DNA of 64,000 nucleotides from Pseudomonas chlororaphis subsp. aurantiaca (GCF_013466605.1 NZ_CP059162.1:1612001-1676000), one strand, 5' to 3'. Positions 1 through 9,407 are shown, counted from the stretch's first letter. Numbers and translations: made by a program. The notes: generated by a model not told the origin, from the sequence alone.

Positions 1-213
1 CGGGTCTGGAGTACCGAACTGGCCGGCCTGTGGAACCAGTACCAGGCCCGCGCCGGCAAACACGCCCAGGAAGGCAAGCGCGACCCGCAGCTGGAGCTGT
101 ACCGCTGGTGGCTGGAGGAATACCGGGTGTCGCTGTTCGCCCAGCAACTGGGCACCAAGGCGCCGATTTCCGACAAGCGCCTGAACAAGCAGTGGAGCCA
201 GGTGGAAGCCTGA
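1..213 (+). CDS. hrpA: ATP-dependent RNA helicase HrpA, C-terminal end (partial)
   Basis: Only the last 70 codons are present; the gene enters from the left edge in frame 1 and stops with TGA at 211-213. The tail contains WWLEEYRVSLFAQQLGT followed by PISDKRL, which matches the conserved end of HrpA-type DEAH-box helicases (the E. coli protein ends with a very similar RVSYFAQQLGT..PISDKR segment). HrpA is a large cytosolic DEAH helicase that resolves stalled ribosomes and processes mRNA; none of the helicase motifs lie inside the window. Identification rests on this short but distinctive tail. Confidence 0.85.
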   Translation, partial: RVWSTELAGLWNQYQARAGKHAQEGKRDPQLELYRWWLEEYRVSLFAQQLGTKAPISDKRLNKQWSQVEA

Positions 214-227
214 TTTCTTGCCCCCCC

Positions 228-329
228 TGTAGCCGCTGCCGCAGGCTGCGATCGACCGGAACGGTCGTGGCGATCGTTCCAACGCAGGAAGGCCTGCGGC
301 CTTATCGCAGCCTGCGGCAGCGGCTACAG
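228..329. repeat. REPIN: two inverted REP sequences
   Basis: The element opens with tgtagccgctgccgcaggct and closes with its inverted counterpart agcctgcggcagcggctaca, with an internal palindromic core around a gatcg motif. It fills much of the 340-base gap between hrpA and the synthase gene. The same outer motif recurs at 2604, 2698, 16484 and 22171. Such elements are mobilised in trans by RAYT transposases in Pseudomonas; no RAYT gene is in this window. The rest of the gap (330-553) holds a GGAATA...TATTCC inverted repeat at about 449-475 and no gene. Confidence 0.85.
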
Positions 330-553
330 CGATCTGTGATGGCGGCGATTACGCTTGCCGATGGGGCCAAACGCCGGCGTTTATGGCAAACTTCGCCGTT
401 ATAAATGCCGGCCCCGCGGTTTTGAGCGTTCGCCGCCCGGGCAAAGCGGAATAAAGCGATGTCAGGTCCTATTCCGCCAGTCGGGATAGACCATTTACGG
501 TTTGGTACGACGGTGCCAATACCTTCTGCCTGGAACAGAATAGAGGAACGACC

Positions 554-1675
554 GTGCATAACGTCGTCATCAGCGGCACTGGCCTGTACACCCCGGTCAA
601 CAGCATCTCCAACGAAGAGCTGGTGGAGTCTTTCAACACCTACGTGCATCAGTTCAACGCCGACAACGCACAAGCGATCGAGCGCGGCGAGGTTCAGGCC
701 CTGACCGAATCCAGCGCGGCCTTCATCGAGAAGGCCTCTGGCATCAAAAGCCGCTTTGTCATGGACAAGGACGGTATCCTCGACCCGCAGCGCATGACCC
801 CGCGCCTGCCCGAGCGTTCCAACGACGAATGGTCGGTGCTCTGCCAGATGGCCATCGGCGCCGCCGAACAGGCCCTGCAACGCGCCGGCAAGACCGCCGC
901 GGACATCGACGGGGTGATAGTCGCCTGCTCCAACCTGCAACGCGCCTACCCGGCCATCGCCATCGAAGTCCAGGAAGCCCTGGGCATCGCTGGTTTCGGT
1001 TATGACATGAACGTGGCCTGCTCCTCGGCCACCTTCGGCATCCAGGCCGCCTGCAACAGCGTGCAGCTGGGCCAGGCCCGGGCGATCCTGATGGTCAACC
1101 CGGAAGTCTGCACCGGCCACCTGAACTTCCGTGACCGCGACAGCCATTTCATCTTCGGCGACGCGGCCACCGCGGTGATTATCGAGCGGGCTGACCTGGC
1201 CACCTCGCCGTACCAGTTCGACATCATCAGCACCAAGCTGCTGACCAAGTTCTCCAACAATATCCGCAACAACTTCGGCTTCCTCAACCGCGCCGCGGAA
1301 GAGGGCATCGGCGCGCCGGACAAACTCTTCGTGCAGGAAGGCCGCAAGGTGTTCCGCGACGTCTGCCCGATGGTGGCGGAACTGATCGCCGAGCACCTGC
1401 AGGAAAACCAGTTGAACGTCAGCGACGTGAAGCGCTTCTGGCTGCACCAGGCCAACCTCAGCATGAACCACCTGATCGTCAAGAAGCTGCTGGGCCGCGA
1501 AGCCACCGAAGAGGAAGCCCCGGTGATTCTCGACACCTACGCCAACACCAGTTCGGCCGGTTCGGTGATCGCTTTCCACAAGAACCAGGACGACCTGACC
1601 AGCGGCTCGCTGGCGGTACTCAGCTCGTTCGGCGCCGGTTATTCGATTGGCAGTGTGCTTCTGCGCAAGCGTTGA
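554..1675 (+). CDS. beta-ketoacyl-ACP synthase III (FabH-like)
   Basis: A 373-residue KASIII-type thiolase-fold enzyme that condenses an acyl-CoA starter with malonyl-ACP to begin fatty-acid chains. The Cys-His-Asn triad is visible: Cys156 in NVACSSATFG, His298 in WLHQANLS, Asn331 in YANTSSAG. The GTG start at 554 has an AGAGGAAC ribosome site. It is about 50 residues longer than E. coli FabH, with an insert near residues 22-90. This resembles the P. aeruginosa PA3286 type, reported to use octanoyl-CoA shunted from beta-oxidation, and the ECF sigma gene follows as in that species. The orthology and the medium-chain preference are inferred from length and neighbourhood. Confidence 0.9.
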   Translation: MHNVVISGTGLYTPVNSISNEELVESFNTYVHQFNADNAQAIERGEVQALTESSAAFIEKASGIKSRFVMDKDGILDPQRMTPRLPERSNDEWSVLCQMAIGAAEQALQRAGKTAADIDGVIVACSNLQRAYPAIAIEVQEALGIAGFGYDMNVACSSATFGIQAACNSVQLGQARAILMVNPEVCTGHLNFRDRDSHFIFGDAATAVIIERADLATSPYQFDIISTKLLTKFSNNIRNNFGFLNRAAEEGIGAPDKLFVQEGRKVFRDVCPMVAELIAEHLQENQLNVSDVKRFWLHQANLSMNHLIVKKLLGREATEEEAPVILDTYANTSSAGSVIAFHKNQDDLTSGSLAVLSSFGAGYSIGSVLLRKR

Positions 1676-1684
1676 CAGTCTTAT

Positions 1685-1720
1685 GGATCGCAGCCGCTGA
1701 GCGCTGGCCGGCTGCGATCC
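1685..1720 (+). other. Strong hairpin between synthase and sigma genes
   Basis: A 12-bp perfect inverted repeat, ggatcgcagccg (1685-1696) and cggctgcgatcc (1709-1720), sits in the 68-base gap. No T-tract follows, so it is not a standard intrinsic terminator. It may be an attenuator, an mRNA stabiliser, or a lone REP remnant, since its core gatcgcagcc resembles the REP core found elsewhere in the window. Confidence 0.6.
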
Positions 1721-1743
1721 CTGATTCCGATTACGAGGCATGA

Positions 1744-2358
1744 ATGTCCGCAGCTGACGACACGCAACTGCTTGAACGCCTGTTGGCCGGCGAGCAAAAG
1801 GCCTACAAGGAACTGGTCGGCACCTACCAGAGCGCGATGCGCGCCGTGGCCTACGCCATTGTCGGCCAGCGCCATGCCGACGAAGTGGTGCAGGATGCCT
1901 GGTTGTCGGTGGTGCGCAACCTGGCCGGTTTCCAGGGGCGTTCCAGCCTCAAGACCTGGCTGTTGACCATCACCGCCAACTCGGCGAAAAGCCGCTACAA
2001 ACAGAACCGCCGGGAAGTCCTGCTGGATGACTTGCCGTCCCCCCATGGCAGCATCGGCGACGAACGCTTTTCCCCGGCTGACGGTCACTGGCTGGTGGCG
2101 CCGTTCGCCTGGCACGCCGACACCCCGGAAGCCCTGCTCACCGAGGCCGAGTTGCGCGAATGCCTGGAGCACACCTTGGCGAGCCTGTCGGAACTGCAAG
2201 GCAGCGTGTTGACCCTGCGCGAGCGCCAGGGCCTGGAGCTGGAGGAGATCTGTAATCTTCTGGACATTTCCCTCTCCAATGTCCGGGTGCTGCTGCACCG
2301 GGCGCGGCTGAAGATTTTTGCCACCGTGGAGCACTTCGAGGAGACCGGCCAATGCTGA
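1744..2358 (+). CDS. ECF-type RNA polymerase sigma factor
   Basis: A 204-residue sigma-70-family factor with only regions 2 and 4. Region 2 spans about residues 8-85 and includes ADEVVQDAWLSVVRNL and the SLKTWLLTITANSAKSRY segment for -10 recognition and melting. Region 4 (about 138-192) includes LTLRERQGLELEEICNLL and the recognition-helix stretch SNVRVLLHRARLK. Its stop codon overlaps the start of the next gene by 7 bases (ATGCTGA), so the partner is translationally coupled. The neighbour is a zinc-finger protein of the anti-sigma type, which fits a sigma/anti-sigma pair. The inducing signal is unknown. Confidence 0.92.
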   Translation: MSAADDTQLLERLLAGEQKAYKELVGTYQSAMRAVAYAIVGQRHADEVVQDAWLSVVRNLAGFQGRSSLKTWLLTITANSAKSRYKQNRREVLLDDLPSPHGSIGDERFSPADGHWLVAPFAWHADTPEALLTEAELRECLEHTLASLSELQGSVLTLRERQGLELEEICNLLDISLSNVRVLLHRARLKIFATVEHFEETGQC

Positions 2359-2585
2359 CCTGCAAGGAACAAGTGGCACGCTCCAGCGACTATCTCGATG
2401 GTCAGCTGAGCTTTCGCCAGCGCCTGATCCAGCGCCATCACCTGTTGTTCTGCCCCAATTGCCGGCGTTTCCTGCGGCAGATGCGCCTGATGCAGGCCAC
2501 CTTGCGCAAGATGCCGCAAGCGTCTGTCGCCGATATCGATGCGCTGGCCGAACGCCTGGCTGCCGAGCGCAAGAGCAACGCCTGA
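2352..2585 (+). CDS. putative zinc-finger (zf-HC2-like) anti-sigma factor
   Basis: A 77-residue cytosolic protein with no membrane segment. Residues 4-37 show the zf-HC2 pattern: Cys4, the YLDGQL motif at 14-19, and an H-x3-C-x2-C cluster (His30, Cys34, Cys37) that would bind zinc. ZAS-type anti-sigma factors use this domain to hold ECF sigma factors inactive and often respond to thiol oxidation or zinc loss. The gene overlaps the sigma gene by 7 bases. The absence of a transmembrane anchor points to a soluble anti-sigma factor sensing a cytosolic signal; this role is inferred from family and position. Confidence 0.82.
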   Translation: MLTCKEQVARSSDYLDGQLSFRQRLIQRHHLLFCPNCRRFLRQMRLMQATLRKMPQASVADIDALAERLAAERKSNA

Positions 2586-2603
2586 TTTCCTCGACAATCC
2601 CCC

Positions 2604-2670
2604 CGTAGCCGCTGAAACCTCAAGAGCGCGACCGCTTCGCGCTCGATCGCAGGCTTCGCCAGCGGCTACA
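2604..2670. repeat. REP-type palindromic repeat (degenerate)
   Basis: It begins gtagccgctg and ends cagcggctac, with cgaccgcttcgcgctcgatcgc inside. It is a shortened relative of the REPINs in this window. It lies in the 427-base gap between the anti-sigma gene and the porin gene, together with the REPIN at 2698 and the Pho box. Confidence 0.7.
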
Positions 2671-2697
2671 CCAACGCCTGCAAGGCGTACGAATTCC

Positions 2698-2795
2698 TGT
2701 AGCCGCTGCCGCAGGCTGTGATAAGGCCGAAGGCCTTCAGCGATCTTGAAATCGCTGCGGCCGTTCTCCGAACGCAGCCTTTGGCAGCGGCTACA
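2698..2795. repeat. REPIN
   Basis: It starts tgtagccgctgccgcaggct and ends ggcagcggctaca, with ggccgaaggcc and a diverged right arm between. It has the same architecture as the element at 228-329. The two repeats here occupy most of the DNA upstream of the oprP-like promoter. Confidence 0.8.
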
Positions 2796-2881
2796 TTGGA
2801 TCCCGTTTTTTCCCGAATCCCCCGCCCAAGGCTCTAGTACAGGCTTTTTGCCTTATTTCGTTTGGAAGTAAAAAAGTTCCG

Positions 2882-2899
2882 CTGTCATCAAATCTTTAT
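2882..2899 (+). promoter_or_regulatory. candidate Pho box upstream of the porin gene
   Basis: CTGTCAT (2882-2888), four spacer bases, then TCTTTAT (2893-2899) gives the 7-4-7 layout of a PhoB box; the first half is a perfect match to the consensus and the second is weaker. A possible -10, TGAAAT, follows at 2916-2921, about the spacing seen at PhoB-activated promoters. The downstream gene encodes an OprP/OprO-type porin, a classical phosphate-starvation gene, which supports the call. Confidence 0.55.
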
Positions 2900-3012
2900 C
2901 TATCAGCAACTCCCCTGAAATAACCCGCCGCCAAGATTCCCTCCCAACACAAGCGGGCCTGACTCGCGTGTTTTTTCCAGCGCTACAGACCACCAATTAG
3001 GGGAAATCTTCG

Positions 3013-4356
3013 ATGATCCGTAAGCACTTCGCCGGTTTTGCCGCCAGCGCCCTGGCCCTGGCAGTTACCGCCCAGGCTTTCGCTGGCACCGTCACCACCG
3101 ATGGCGCCGATATCGTAGTCAAGACCAAGGGCGGCCTTGAGGTCGCCACCACAGACAAAGAGTTCAGCTTCAAGCTCGGTGGTCGCCTGCAAGCCGACTA
3201 CAGCCGCTTCGACGGTGTCTACACCAAGAACGGTGACACCGCCGACGCCGCTTACTTCCGTCGCGCGTTCCTCGAACTGTCCGGTGTGCTGTACACCGAC
3301 TGGGCCTACACCATCAACTACGACTTCTCCCACAACACCGGTGACTCCGATAACGGCTACTTCGACGAAGCCTCGCTGGCTTACAACGGCTTCAAGCCAG
3401 TGTCGATCAAGGTCGGTCGCTTCGACCCGGACTTCGGCCTGGAAAAAGCCACCAGCTCCAAGTGGGTGACCGCGCCGGAACGTAACATCGCCTACGACAT
3501 GGTCGACTGGGCCAACACCCACCAGAACGGCCTGGGCCTGCAGGCTTCCAGCACCTTCGCCGATTCCTTCTATGCCTCGGCCGGCGTGTTCAGCAAGGAC
3601 ACCGACGACACCGACGGCGACAGCGTCAAGCAGGTCAACGGTCGCTTCGTCTTCGCTCCGATGCACGATGCCGGCAACGTCCTGCACTTCGGTGTGAACG
3701 TGGCTTCGCGTGATGTTTCCGACACCGCTTTCGACTCCCGTTATCGCACCCGCATGGGCATGCGTGGCGTCGAGACTTTGGGTGGTAACGATGCCGGCAC
3801 CAACGGCAACCGTCCGGTGCTGGGCGGCAGCTCGACTTCGCCGGCCGGTTCCTTCGACCGCGACACCGCACTGGGTCTGGAAGCCGCGTTCGCCATGGGC
3901 CCGGCCTCGATCCAGGGTGAATACATCACCCGCAAGACCAAGGCTGATTCCAGCGCTTACGAAGACATCAAGGGCCACGGTTTCTATGTGCAGGGCGCCT
4001 ACACCCTGACCGGCGAATCCCGCGGCTACAAGGTTGGCAAGTTCGACGCCATCAAGCCGGCCAACAAGGCCTTCGGCGCCTGGGAACTGTTCTATCGCTA
4101 CGACAGCATGACCGTCGAAGACGACAACATCACCACCGCGAGCCTGACCCGCGACGTCGGCGATGCCGAAGTCAAGGTGCACAACCTGGGTGTGAACTGG
4201 TACGCCAACGAAGCGGTGAAAATCTCTGCCACCTACGTCAAGGCCAAGACCGACAAGGTCACCAACGCCACGGCCGCCAGCGGTGGTACTCCAGCCGCGC
4301 GTACCGGTGACGACGACGGCGACGGCTTCATCGTTCGCGCGCAATACGTGTTCTGA
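3013..4356 (+). CDS. oprP: OprP/OprO-family phosphate/polyphosphate-selective porin
   Basis: A 447-residue outer-membrane protein with a signal peptide ([23 protein letters not shown], cleavage near residue 24). A beta-barrel follows, rich in alternating aromatic and polar residues and ending in the outer-membrane signature RAQYVF. Segments such as [24 protein letters not shown] and WAYTINYDF are typical of the phosphate-selective porin O/P family. In P. aeruginosa the paralogues OprP and OprO form anion-selective trimers for phosphate and polyphosphate; which one this matches cannot be decided here. A candidate Pho box lies upstream and a strong terminator downstream, so the gene is probably monocistronic and phosphate-regulated. 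Confidence 0.88.
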   Translation: MIRKHFAGFAASALALAVTAQAFAGTVTTDGADIVVKTKGGLEVATTDKEFSFKLGGRLQADYSRFDGVYTKNGDTADAAYFRRAFLELSGVLYTDWAYTINYDFSHNTGDSDNGYFDEASLAYNGFKPVSIKVGRFDPDFGLEKATSSKWVTAPERNIAYDMVDWANTHQNGLGLQASSTFADSFYASAGVFSKDTDDTDGDSVKQVNGRFVFAPMHDAGNVLHFGVNVASRDVSDTAFDSRYRTRMGMRGVETLGGNDAGTNGNRPVLGGSSTSPAGSFDRDTALGLEAAFAMGPASIQGEYITRKTKADSSAYEDIKGHGFYVQGAYTLTGESRGYKVGKFDAIKPANKAFGAWELFYRYDSMTVEDDNITTASLTRDVGDAEVKVHNLGVNWYANEAVKISATYVKAKTDKVTNATAASGGTPAARTGDDDGDGFIVRAQYVF

Positions 4357-4413
4357 TGTCGATGCACTCGCGGTAAAGAGCTCTTTCTCATCCGTTAAAG
4401 CTCCTTTCGTTTC

Positions 4414-4440
4414 AGCCCCGCTTCGGCGGGGCTTTTTTTT
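4414..4440 (+). terminator. Rho-independent terminator of the porin gene
   Basis: Stem agccccgc (4414-4421), loop ttcg, stem gcggggct (4426-4433), then an uninterrupted T-run to 4440. It is 58 bases after the porin stop codon and in plus orientation. Confidence 0.93.
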
Positions 4441-4453
4441 GCCCGGCTCCCGG

Positions 4454-5731
4454 CTAACGCCAGACCGGCAGCAGGTCGAAGCTGAACAGCAGGTGGGCCA
4501 GGGCGTTGGCCAGGCCGAACAGCAGCACCAGGACGATCATCGGCGTGCCGCCCCAGACCCGGTACAGCGGGCTGGCGAAGCGTTTGCGCGAGGCATGGGC
4601 GAGCAGGGCCGGGGTGATCACCGCCCAGACGGTCGCCGCCAGGCCGGCGAAGCCGATGGCGAGGATGAAGCCTTCCGGCCAGATCAGCGCGCAGCCGATC
4701 GGCGGAGCGAAGGTGATCAGCGCGCTTTTCAGGCGGCCCCGGGGGCTGTCGTCGAAGCCCAGGGAGTCGGCGATGTAGTCGAACAAGCCGAGGGTGACGC
4801 CGAGGAACGAACAGGCCACGGCAAAGTTGGAGAACAGGGTCAGCAGCAGGTCGACCCGGGCGCTGTTGAGCATGCCGCCCAGGGTGCTGATCAGCACATC
4901 GATGGTGCCGCCCTGGCGGGCGATGTCCTTGAACTGTTCGCGGGGCAGGGTGCCCATGGTGCAGAGCATCCACACCGTGTACAGGACCAGGGCGATCAGG
5001 GTGCCGATCAGCAGGCAGTTGCGGATGCGCTGCGGGTCCTTGCCGTAGTGCTTCATCAGGCTCGGTACGTTGCCGTGAAAGCCGAAGGAGGTCAGGCAGA
5101 ACGGCAGGGTCATGAACAGATAGGGCAGGTAGTCCGGTTGTGGGTTGCCGCGATCGAGCAGGACTTGTGGCTGCACATGGCCGAGCAGGCCGCCGAAGGT
5201 CAGGAAGAAGGCAAGGATCTTGGCACCGAATACCAGGGTGGTGATGCGGCTGACCGCCGCGGTGCTGAGCCAGACCACCAGGGCCACCGCCAGGGCGAAC
5301 AGCAGGCCGCCGTTGCGCGAGGAAATCTCCAGGCCCAGGGTGTGGGCGGTGTGGCGGATCACCGAGCCGCTGGCCGAGATGTAGGCGTAGGTCAGGATGT
5401 ACAGGACGAACACCAGGGTGGCGCCGTTGAACAGGCTCCAGCGCCGGCCGATCAGGTCGCGGGTGATGGTCGAGAAGCTCGCCCCCGGCCGGTAGTTGAG
5501 GTTGGCTTCGAGAATCATCAGCCCCGAGTGCAGGGTGCAGAACCACGACAGCACCAGCACCGCGAGGGAGCCTTGGAACCACAGCCCCGACATCATCACC
5601 GGCAGCGAGAACATGCCCGCTCCGACAATGGTGCCGCCGATGATCATGGCGCCGCCGATGACCGAGGGCTGGCGTTCGGCGACCGTGCGATGGGAGGTTG
5701 AAGGGGATGAAGCGATGGACGTACCGCGCAT
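4454..5731 (-). CDS. mtr: tryptophan permease (Mtr/TyrP family)
   Basis: A 425-residue inner-membrane protein with about eleven hydrophobic segments, very similar in pattern to E. coli Mtr. Shared blocks include [87 protein letters not shown] and ASRKRF near the C-terminus. Mtr imports tryptophan (and indole) by proton symport. It is the last gene of the minus-strand operon, 97 bases after iaaH; the gap contains a short GC-rich hairpin (gcggga...tcccgc). Placing an importer behind the tryptophan-using IaaM/IaaH pair fits substrate supply for that pathway. Confidence 0.9.
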   Translation of the reverse strand: MRGTSIASSPSTSHRTVAERQPSVIGGAMIIGGTIVGAGMFSLPVMMSGLWFQGSLAVLVLSWFCTLHSGLMILEANLNYRPGASFSTITRDLIGRRWSLFNGATLVFVLYILTYAYISASGSVIRHTAHTLGLEISSRNGGLLFALAVALVVWLSTAAVSRITTLVFGAKILAFFLTFGGLLGHVQPQVLLDRGNPQPDYLPYLFMTLPFCLTSFGFHGNVPSLMKHYGKDPQRIRNCLLIGTLIALVLYTVWMLCTMGTLPREQFKDIARQGGTIDVLISTLGGMLNSARVDLLLTLFSNFAVACSFLGVTLGLFDYIADSLGFDDSPRGRLKSALITFAPPIGCALIWPEGFILAIGFAGLAATVWAVITPALLAHASRKRFASPLYRVWGGTPMIVLVLLFGLANALAHLLFSFDLLPVWR

Positions 5732-5828
5732 GGCAAGGCCTGCAATGAAATTGTTATTGGAGGTAGCGAGGGTGCGCCTCGGGTAGCGGGAAACCGGCAG
5801 GCCGGCTCCCGCGCACCCGGGCGACGAC

Positions 5829-7172
5829 TCAGCGCAGAGCCAGCAGGCGGCTCAGTTGCTGCGCCATTTGCAGCAGCCGGTCGTCCTGCCCGGGCAAGGC
5901 GTCGAACGACAGCCCGACTGGCAGGCTGCCGGCGGCGGCCACCGGCACGCTGACACTCGGCGCCGCCAGGTTGCTGGCCGGGTCGGTGTTGCGCACGAAA
6001 CGCTCGAAATGCTCCTGGGCGCCGCTGTCGCTCAGCAGCGGCGCGGTGCAGCTGACGGTCGGGTAGGCGATCAGGTCGAGCCGGTGCTGCTGGAACAGCC
6101 CGGCGTATTCGCGATCCAGGCGGATCTTGCTCATCAAGGCCTGCACGTAGTCCTCATAGGAAATGGCCGGGCTCTCCAACTGCGCCATAAGGGTCTTCTT
6201 GATCTGTGGGTCGCGGATCTGCGCCAGGATCTCGAGGAACCGCTCGCCGCAGCCGGCCTTGAGCAGAAAGCGCGGGAAGTCGATGAAGAACTCGAAGATC
6301 GGCAGCGGGAACTGGATGCTTTCGTTGATCTCGCCGATCAGGCGGTCGTCCACCGGCACCATCTCCACACCCTGATCGGCCAGGCAATCGATCGCCGCGC
6401 GGCAATCGCCGTGCACCTTGCTCTCCAGCTCGGACCAGAAGAACTGCAGGGGAATGCCGATGCGCAGGCGCTTGGCTTCAGTCGGCGCGGCGCAGGAAGC
6501 GCCGGTCAGATGCCGATGCACGAACAGCGCGTCTTCCAGGCTGCGGGTCAGCAGGCCCGGCGAGTCCTTGGTCTGGGACACCGGGACAATGCCGTCGCCA
6601 GGGTAGACCCCGGTGCTCGGGCGGAAACCCACCACGCCGCAGAAGGCCGCGGGAATCCGCACCGAGCCGCCGGTGTCGGTGCCCACCGCGCAGGGCACCA
6701 GGCCGGCGGCCACGGCCGCGGCACAACCGCCGCTGCTGCCGCCGGCGCTGTGTTGCAGGTGGCGCGGATTGACCACCGCGCCGTAGCTCAGGTTGGCCGA
6801 GGTCACGCCGAACGACAGCTCATGCATGTTGTTCTTGCCGGCGACCCGCGCGCCCAGCGCCTTGAAGCGCTGGACGATACCGGCGTCCGCGGCCGGGTGG
6901 TAGTCGGCCAGGCCGGGCGTGCCGGCGGTGGTCGGCAGGCCGCTGGCATTGATGTTGTCCTTGAACGAAACCGGGATGCCGTAGAGCGGCGCCTGGCGCT
7001 GCTCTGGCGTACCGGTGTCGCCGCTGAATGCCTGCGGGGCGAAGCTGATGAAGCTGTTCAGGTGCCCGGCGTCGGCGTATTGCTCGAGCAGCGCGCGGTG
7101 CCAGGAGTCCAGGCAGAGCTTGCCCTGGCGAAACCCGTCAACGAGCGCTTCGATCGAAAGCTGGCTGTACAT
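5829..7172 (-). CDS. iaaH: indoleacetamide hydrolase (amidase-signature family, IaaH-like)
   Basis: A 447-residue amidase-signature enzyme. The Ser-cisSer-Lys triad can be placed at Lys71 (PVSFKDNI), Ser146 (HSAGGSSGG) and Ser170 ([16 protein letters not shown]). In the two-step auxin route, IaaH hydrolyses indole-3-acetamide, made by IaaM, to indole-3-acetic acid and ammonia. Substrate assignment rests mainly on the adjacent iaaM homologue (36 bases upstream in the same operon) and on length; amidase-signature enzymes as a family have broad substrates. It is a cytosolic enzyme with no signal peptide. The start at 7172 has only a weak GAGAC ribosome site. Confidence 0.85.
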   Translation of the reverse strand: MYSQLSIEALVDGFRQGKLCLDSWHRALLEQYADAGHLNSFISFAPQAFSGDTGTPEQRQAPLYGIPVSFKDNINASGLPTTAGTPGLADYHPAADAGIVQRFKALGARVAGKNNMHELSFGVTSANLSYGAVVNPRHLQHSAGGSSGGCAAAVAAGLVPCAVGTDTGGSVRIPAAFCGVVGFRPSTGVYPGDGIVPVSQTKDSPGLLTRSLEDALFVHRHLTGASCAAPTEAKRLRIGIPLQFFWSELESKVHGDCRAAIDCLADQGVEMVPVDDRLIGEINESIQFPLPIFEFFIDFPRFLLKAGCGERFLEILAQIRDPQIKKTLMAQLESPAISYEDYVQALMSKIRLDREYAGLFQQHRLDLIAYPTVSCTAPLLSDSGAQEHFERFVRNTDPASNLAAPSVSVPVAAAGSLPVGLSFDALPGQDDRLLQMAQQLSRLLALR

Positions 7173-7208
7173 GAAAAAGTCTCAACGAAAGTCGGTGGGG
7201 GCCTGGGC

Positions 7209-8918
7209 TCAGCAATAGCGGAAGTGCGATTGCAGATCGAACAGCGGGTTGCCTTCGAGCAGTTCGCCACCGAGGCTGGCGATCACCGCGCAGGCGCTGT
7301 TCAGGGCGGTCTGCACCGCGCCTTCGGCCCAGCCGCCGGTAAACGAACTGCCGCAGCCGGCCAGGTACAGGCCGGTGTCCTGCTGCGGGTCGAGGGCGGT
7401 CTTGAACTGGTAGAACAGGCGCTGGGAGTACAGGTCGTCGCCCGGGAAATTCAGCTTGAAGGCGCCCAGGGCCTGCTTGTCGGTGAGCCAGTCATATTCC
7501 AGTACGTAACGCTGGTAGTCGCCGTCCAGCGGCACCAGGTGGCGGGCGAACTCCGGCGAGCTCATCGCCAGTTCGTCCACCAGGCGCTTGCAGCGCTGGA
7601 CCTTGTCGGTCATCGAAACCATTTTGTGCGAGTCGTCTTCCCAGGTGTAACTGATCAGCACCACACCCCAGGAGTCGGGATCCTGCGGGGCGTAGTCCAG
7701 GCAGTAGACGCCCTTGACCAGGGTGTCGGTCTGGATGTTCTGCGCCAGGCCATGTTTGAGCCAGAACTTGTCGCGGGTCAGGATGAACAGCTTGGACGAG
7801 CCGACCATGTGGGTTTCGTTGATCGCCCGGGCGACATCGCGATTGACGAACTGCTCGGCCTGGGTCAGGCGCATGTTGACTTGCAGGGCGCGGGTGGTGG
7901 CGGTGGTGATCACCCGGTCGCAGCCATAGGTTTCACCGTTGCAGCCCTGCAGCAGGATCTGCCCGTCGGCGCCCTTGCTGATGGATTCGATGCGGGTGCG
8001 ACAGATCCGGTCGCGCAGGGCGATGCCATGGAATTCCTCGTCGGCGATCCGCTCCCAGAGCGTGGAAATGCCGTTGGGCACCAGCCGTTGGTTGACCTCG
8101 AAGGCGTTGATCACCAGGCGCAGGATCTCGGTGAACGAGGCCCGGTACACCGACTGGAAACCACCCGAACCGATGCCCAGGGAACCGAACAGGTGGAAGT
8201 CTTCCGGCTTGCGCCAGCGTTTGCCGCCCGGCGGTTTTTTCGAGGTGAAGATCTGCACCATGGCCGAGTAGAAAGAGTGATCGCCAAAGCAGTCCAGGTA
8301 GCGTTGCCACTCCGGCTGCACCTCGGCGTACTGCTGTTTTTCCAGCAGCTCGGTGAGCAGCAGCGGCGGCGCCAGGAAGGTGCCGTCGTCCAGGCGCACA
8401 CCCTCCTTGAGAAAGGCGTTCCAGCCGCGGTGCACGGTGTTGAAGATCGGCGGCGGATTCTCCCCGGCCGGCCAGTGGTGGGTTTCGCCGCGGTAGTGGA
8501 TTTCGGTGTCGACCACGCCAGGGTCGGGGAAGGCCTCGGTGGTGCCGATGCCGAAGCGGTCCAGGTAATGGAACAGGCCGACTTCGCTCGGCGGGAAACG
8601 CATGGCGCCCATCTCGGCGATGAACTGCGGTTGTGTTTCGTCGAAGCACTGGGTCAGGAAACGCCCGCCAAGGTGGTCTTTCGAAGCTTCGAACAGGGTG
8701 ATGCGGGTGGCGCCGGCGCGCAGCAGTTCATAGGCCGCGATCAGGCCGCTGAGGCCGGCGCCGACGATGCCGATGTGCTTGTCGGCGATCACCGGTGGCA
8801 GGTGACCGATGGCCTGGGTGGCACGGCGCAGGAATTGCCCATAGTCGTACAACAGGTCGATGTTGGGGAACGAGCGGGTGCCTTGGGTTTCTTCGAAACC
8901 GGAGTGGGAGGAGTTCAC
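7209..8918 (-). CDS. iaaM: tryptophan 2-monooxygenase (IaaM)
   Basis: A 569-residue FAD enzyme that oxidatively decarboxylates L-tryptophan to indole-3-acetamide. The dinucleotide-binding motif GIVGAGLSGLIAAYELLRAG lies at about 50-69, with the FAD-ribose Glu77 and the GGR motif (to Arg86). Many blocks match Pseudomonas savastanoi IaaM as recalled: IDLLYDYG, AEMGAMRFPPS, DPGVVDTE, FGSLGIGSGGF, ETHMVGSSKLFILTR, GVYCLDY and DTGLYLAGC. The likely start is GTG at 8918, 18 bases after the Rieske beta stop; no ATG occurs before the conserved MGAMRFPP region. The ribosome site is weak, suggesting coupling to the upstream gene. Confidence 0.93.
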   Translation of the reverse strand: MNSSHSGFEETQGTRSFPNIDLLYDYGQFLRRATQAIGHLPPVIADKHIGIVGAGLSGLIAAYELLRAGATRITLFEASKDHLGGRFLTQCFDETQPQFIAEMGAMRFPPSEVGLFHYLDRFGIGTTEAFPDPGVVDTEIHYRGETHHWPAGENPPPIFNTVHRGWNAFLKEGVRLDDGTFLAPPLLLTELLEKQQYAEVQPEWQRYLDCFGDHSFYSAMVQIFTSKKPPGGKRWRKPEDFHLFGSLGIGSGGFQSVYRASFTEILRLVINAFEVNQRLVPNGISTLWERIADEEFHGIALRDRICRTRIESISKGADGQILLQGCNGETYGCDRVITTATTRALQVNMRLTQAEQFVNRDVARAINETHMVGSSKLFILTRDKFWLKHGLAQNIQTDTLVKGVYCLDYAPQDPDSWGVVLISYTWEDDSHKMVSMTDKVQRCKRLVDELAMSSPEFARHLVPLDGDYQRYVLEYDWLTDKQALGAFKLNFPGDDLYSQRLFYQFKTALDPQQDTGLYLAGCGSSFTGGWAEGAVQTALNSACAVIASLGGELLEGNPLFDLQSHFRYC

Positions 8919-8936
8919 AGGTAAGGGTCTCGGAAA

Positions 8937-9407
8937 TCAGATGATGAGCTGCAGGCTTTCAAACGCGCGGGACGGATTGAGCAGGAGGACTTTCTTGCGC
9001 TGGATTTTCCACTGGCCGGCGAGGCACAGCAGTTGGTGCTCCACGGTCACCGGGTAATGCCATTCGTTGTCGCCACGGGCCTCGCAATACAGCATGGGGG
9101 TCAGGCAACGGGCGCTGAGGCCGTCCGGGTCGAGGCTGATCGCCGGTCGCTGGGCAATGTGCAGGCTGCGGCTCTTGGGCTGCTGCGAGAAATTGCGGGC
9201 GCTGGCCAGGCGGTTGATGCGCAGGGTGGTGAGGAAGCGGTCCTCATACAGCAGGGAGGATTCGCGCAACGGGCAGGGTTGATCGTGGCGCAGCGGAATC
9301 CAGTAGTGGAAGTCGTCGCACAGCAGTTGTTGCCAGGCGTCGAAATCCTGTTGGTCGAGAAGCGCGATCTCTTGGTAGATCAGCTGTTCGAGGGGCGAGT
9401 TATCCAT
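8937..9407 (-). CDS. Rieske ring-hydroxylating oxygenase, beta subunit
   Basis: A 156-residue protein of the ring-hydroxylating dioxygenase beta family, a SnoaL/NTF2-like cone fold. Motifs include YQEIALLDQQDFDAWQQLL and the FHYWIPL segment, with a RxxSLLYEDR-like stretch, as in benzoate/anthranilate-type small subunits. It has no metal centre and stabilises the alpha3beta3 oxygenase. Its start overlaps the end of the alpha-subunit gene by 8 bases, so the two should be translated in equal amounts. The paired alpha gene makes the call secure; the substrate cannot be read from this subunit. Confidence 0.88.
   Translation of the reverse strand: MDNSPLEQLIYQEIALLDQQDFDAWQQLLCDDFHYWIPLRHDQPCPLRESSLLYEDRFLTTLRINRLASARNFSQQPKSRSLHIAQRPAISLDPDGLSARCLTPMLYCEARGDNEWHYPVTVEHQLLCLAGQWKIQRKKVLLLNPSRAFESLQLII

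Noticed and set aside
5856..8924. A 1022-codon plus-strand open frame opposite iaaH/iaaM
   Set aside because: Composition is His/Gln/Arg/Gly/Ala-rich antisense sequence; the minus strand encodes well-recognised enzymes with intact catalytic motifs.
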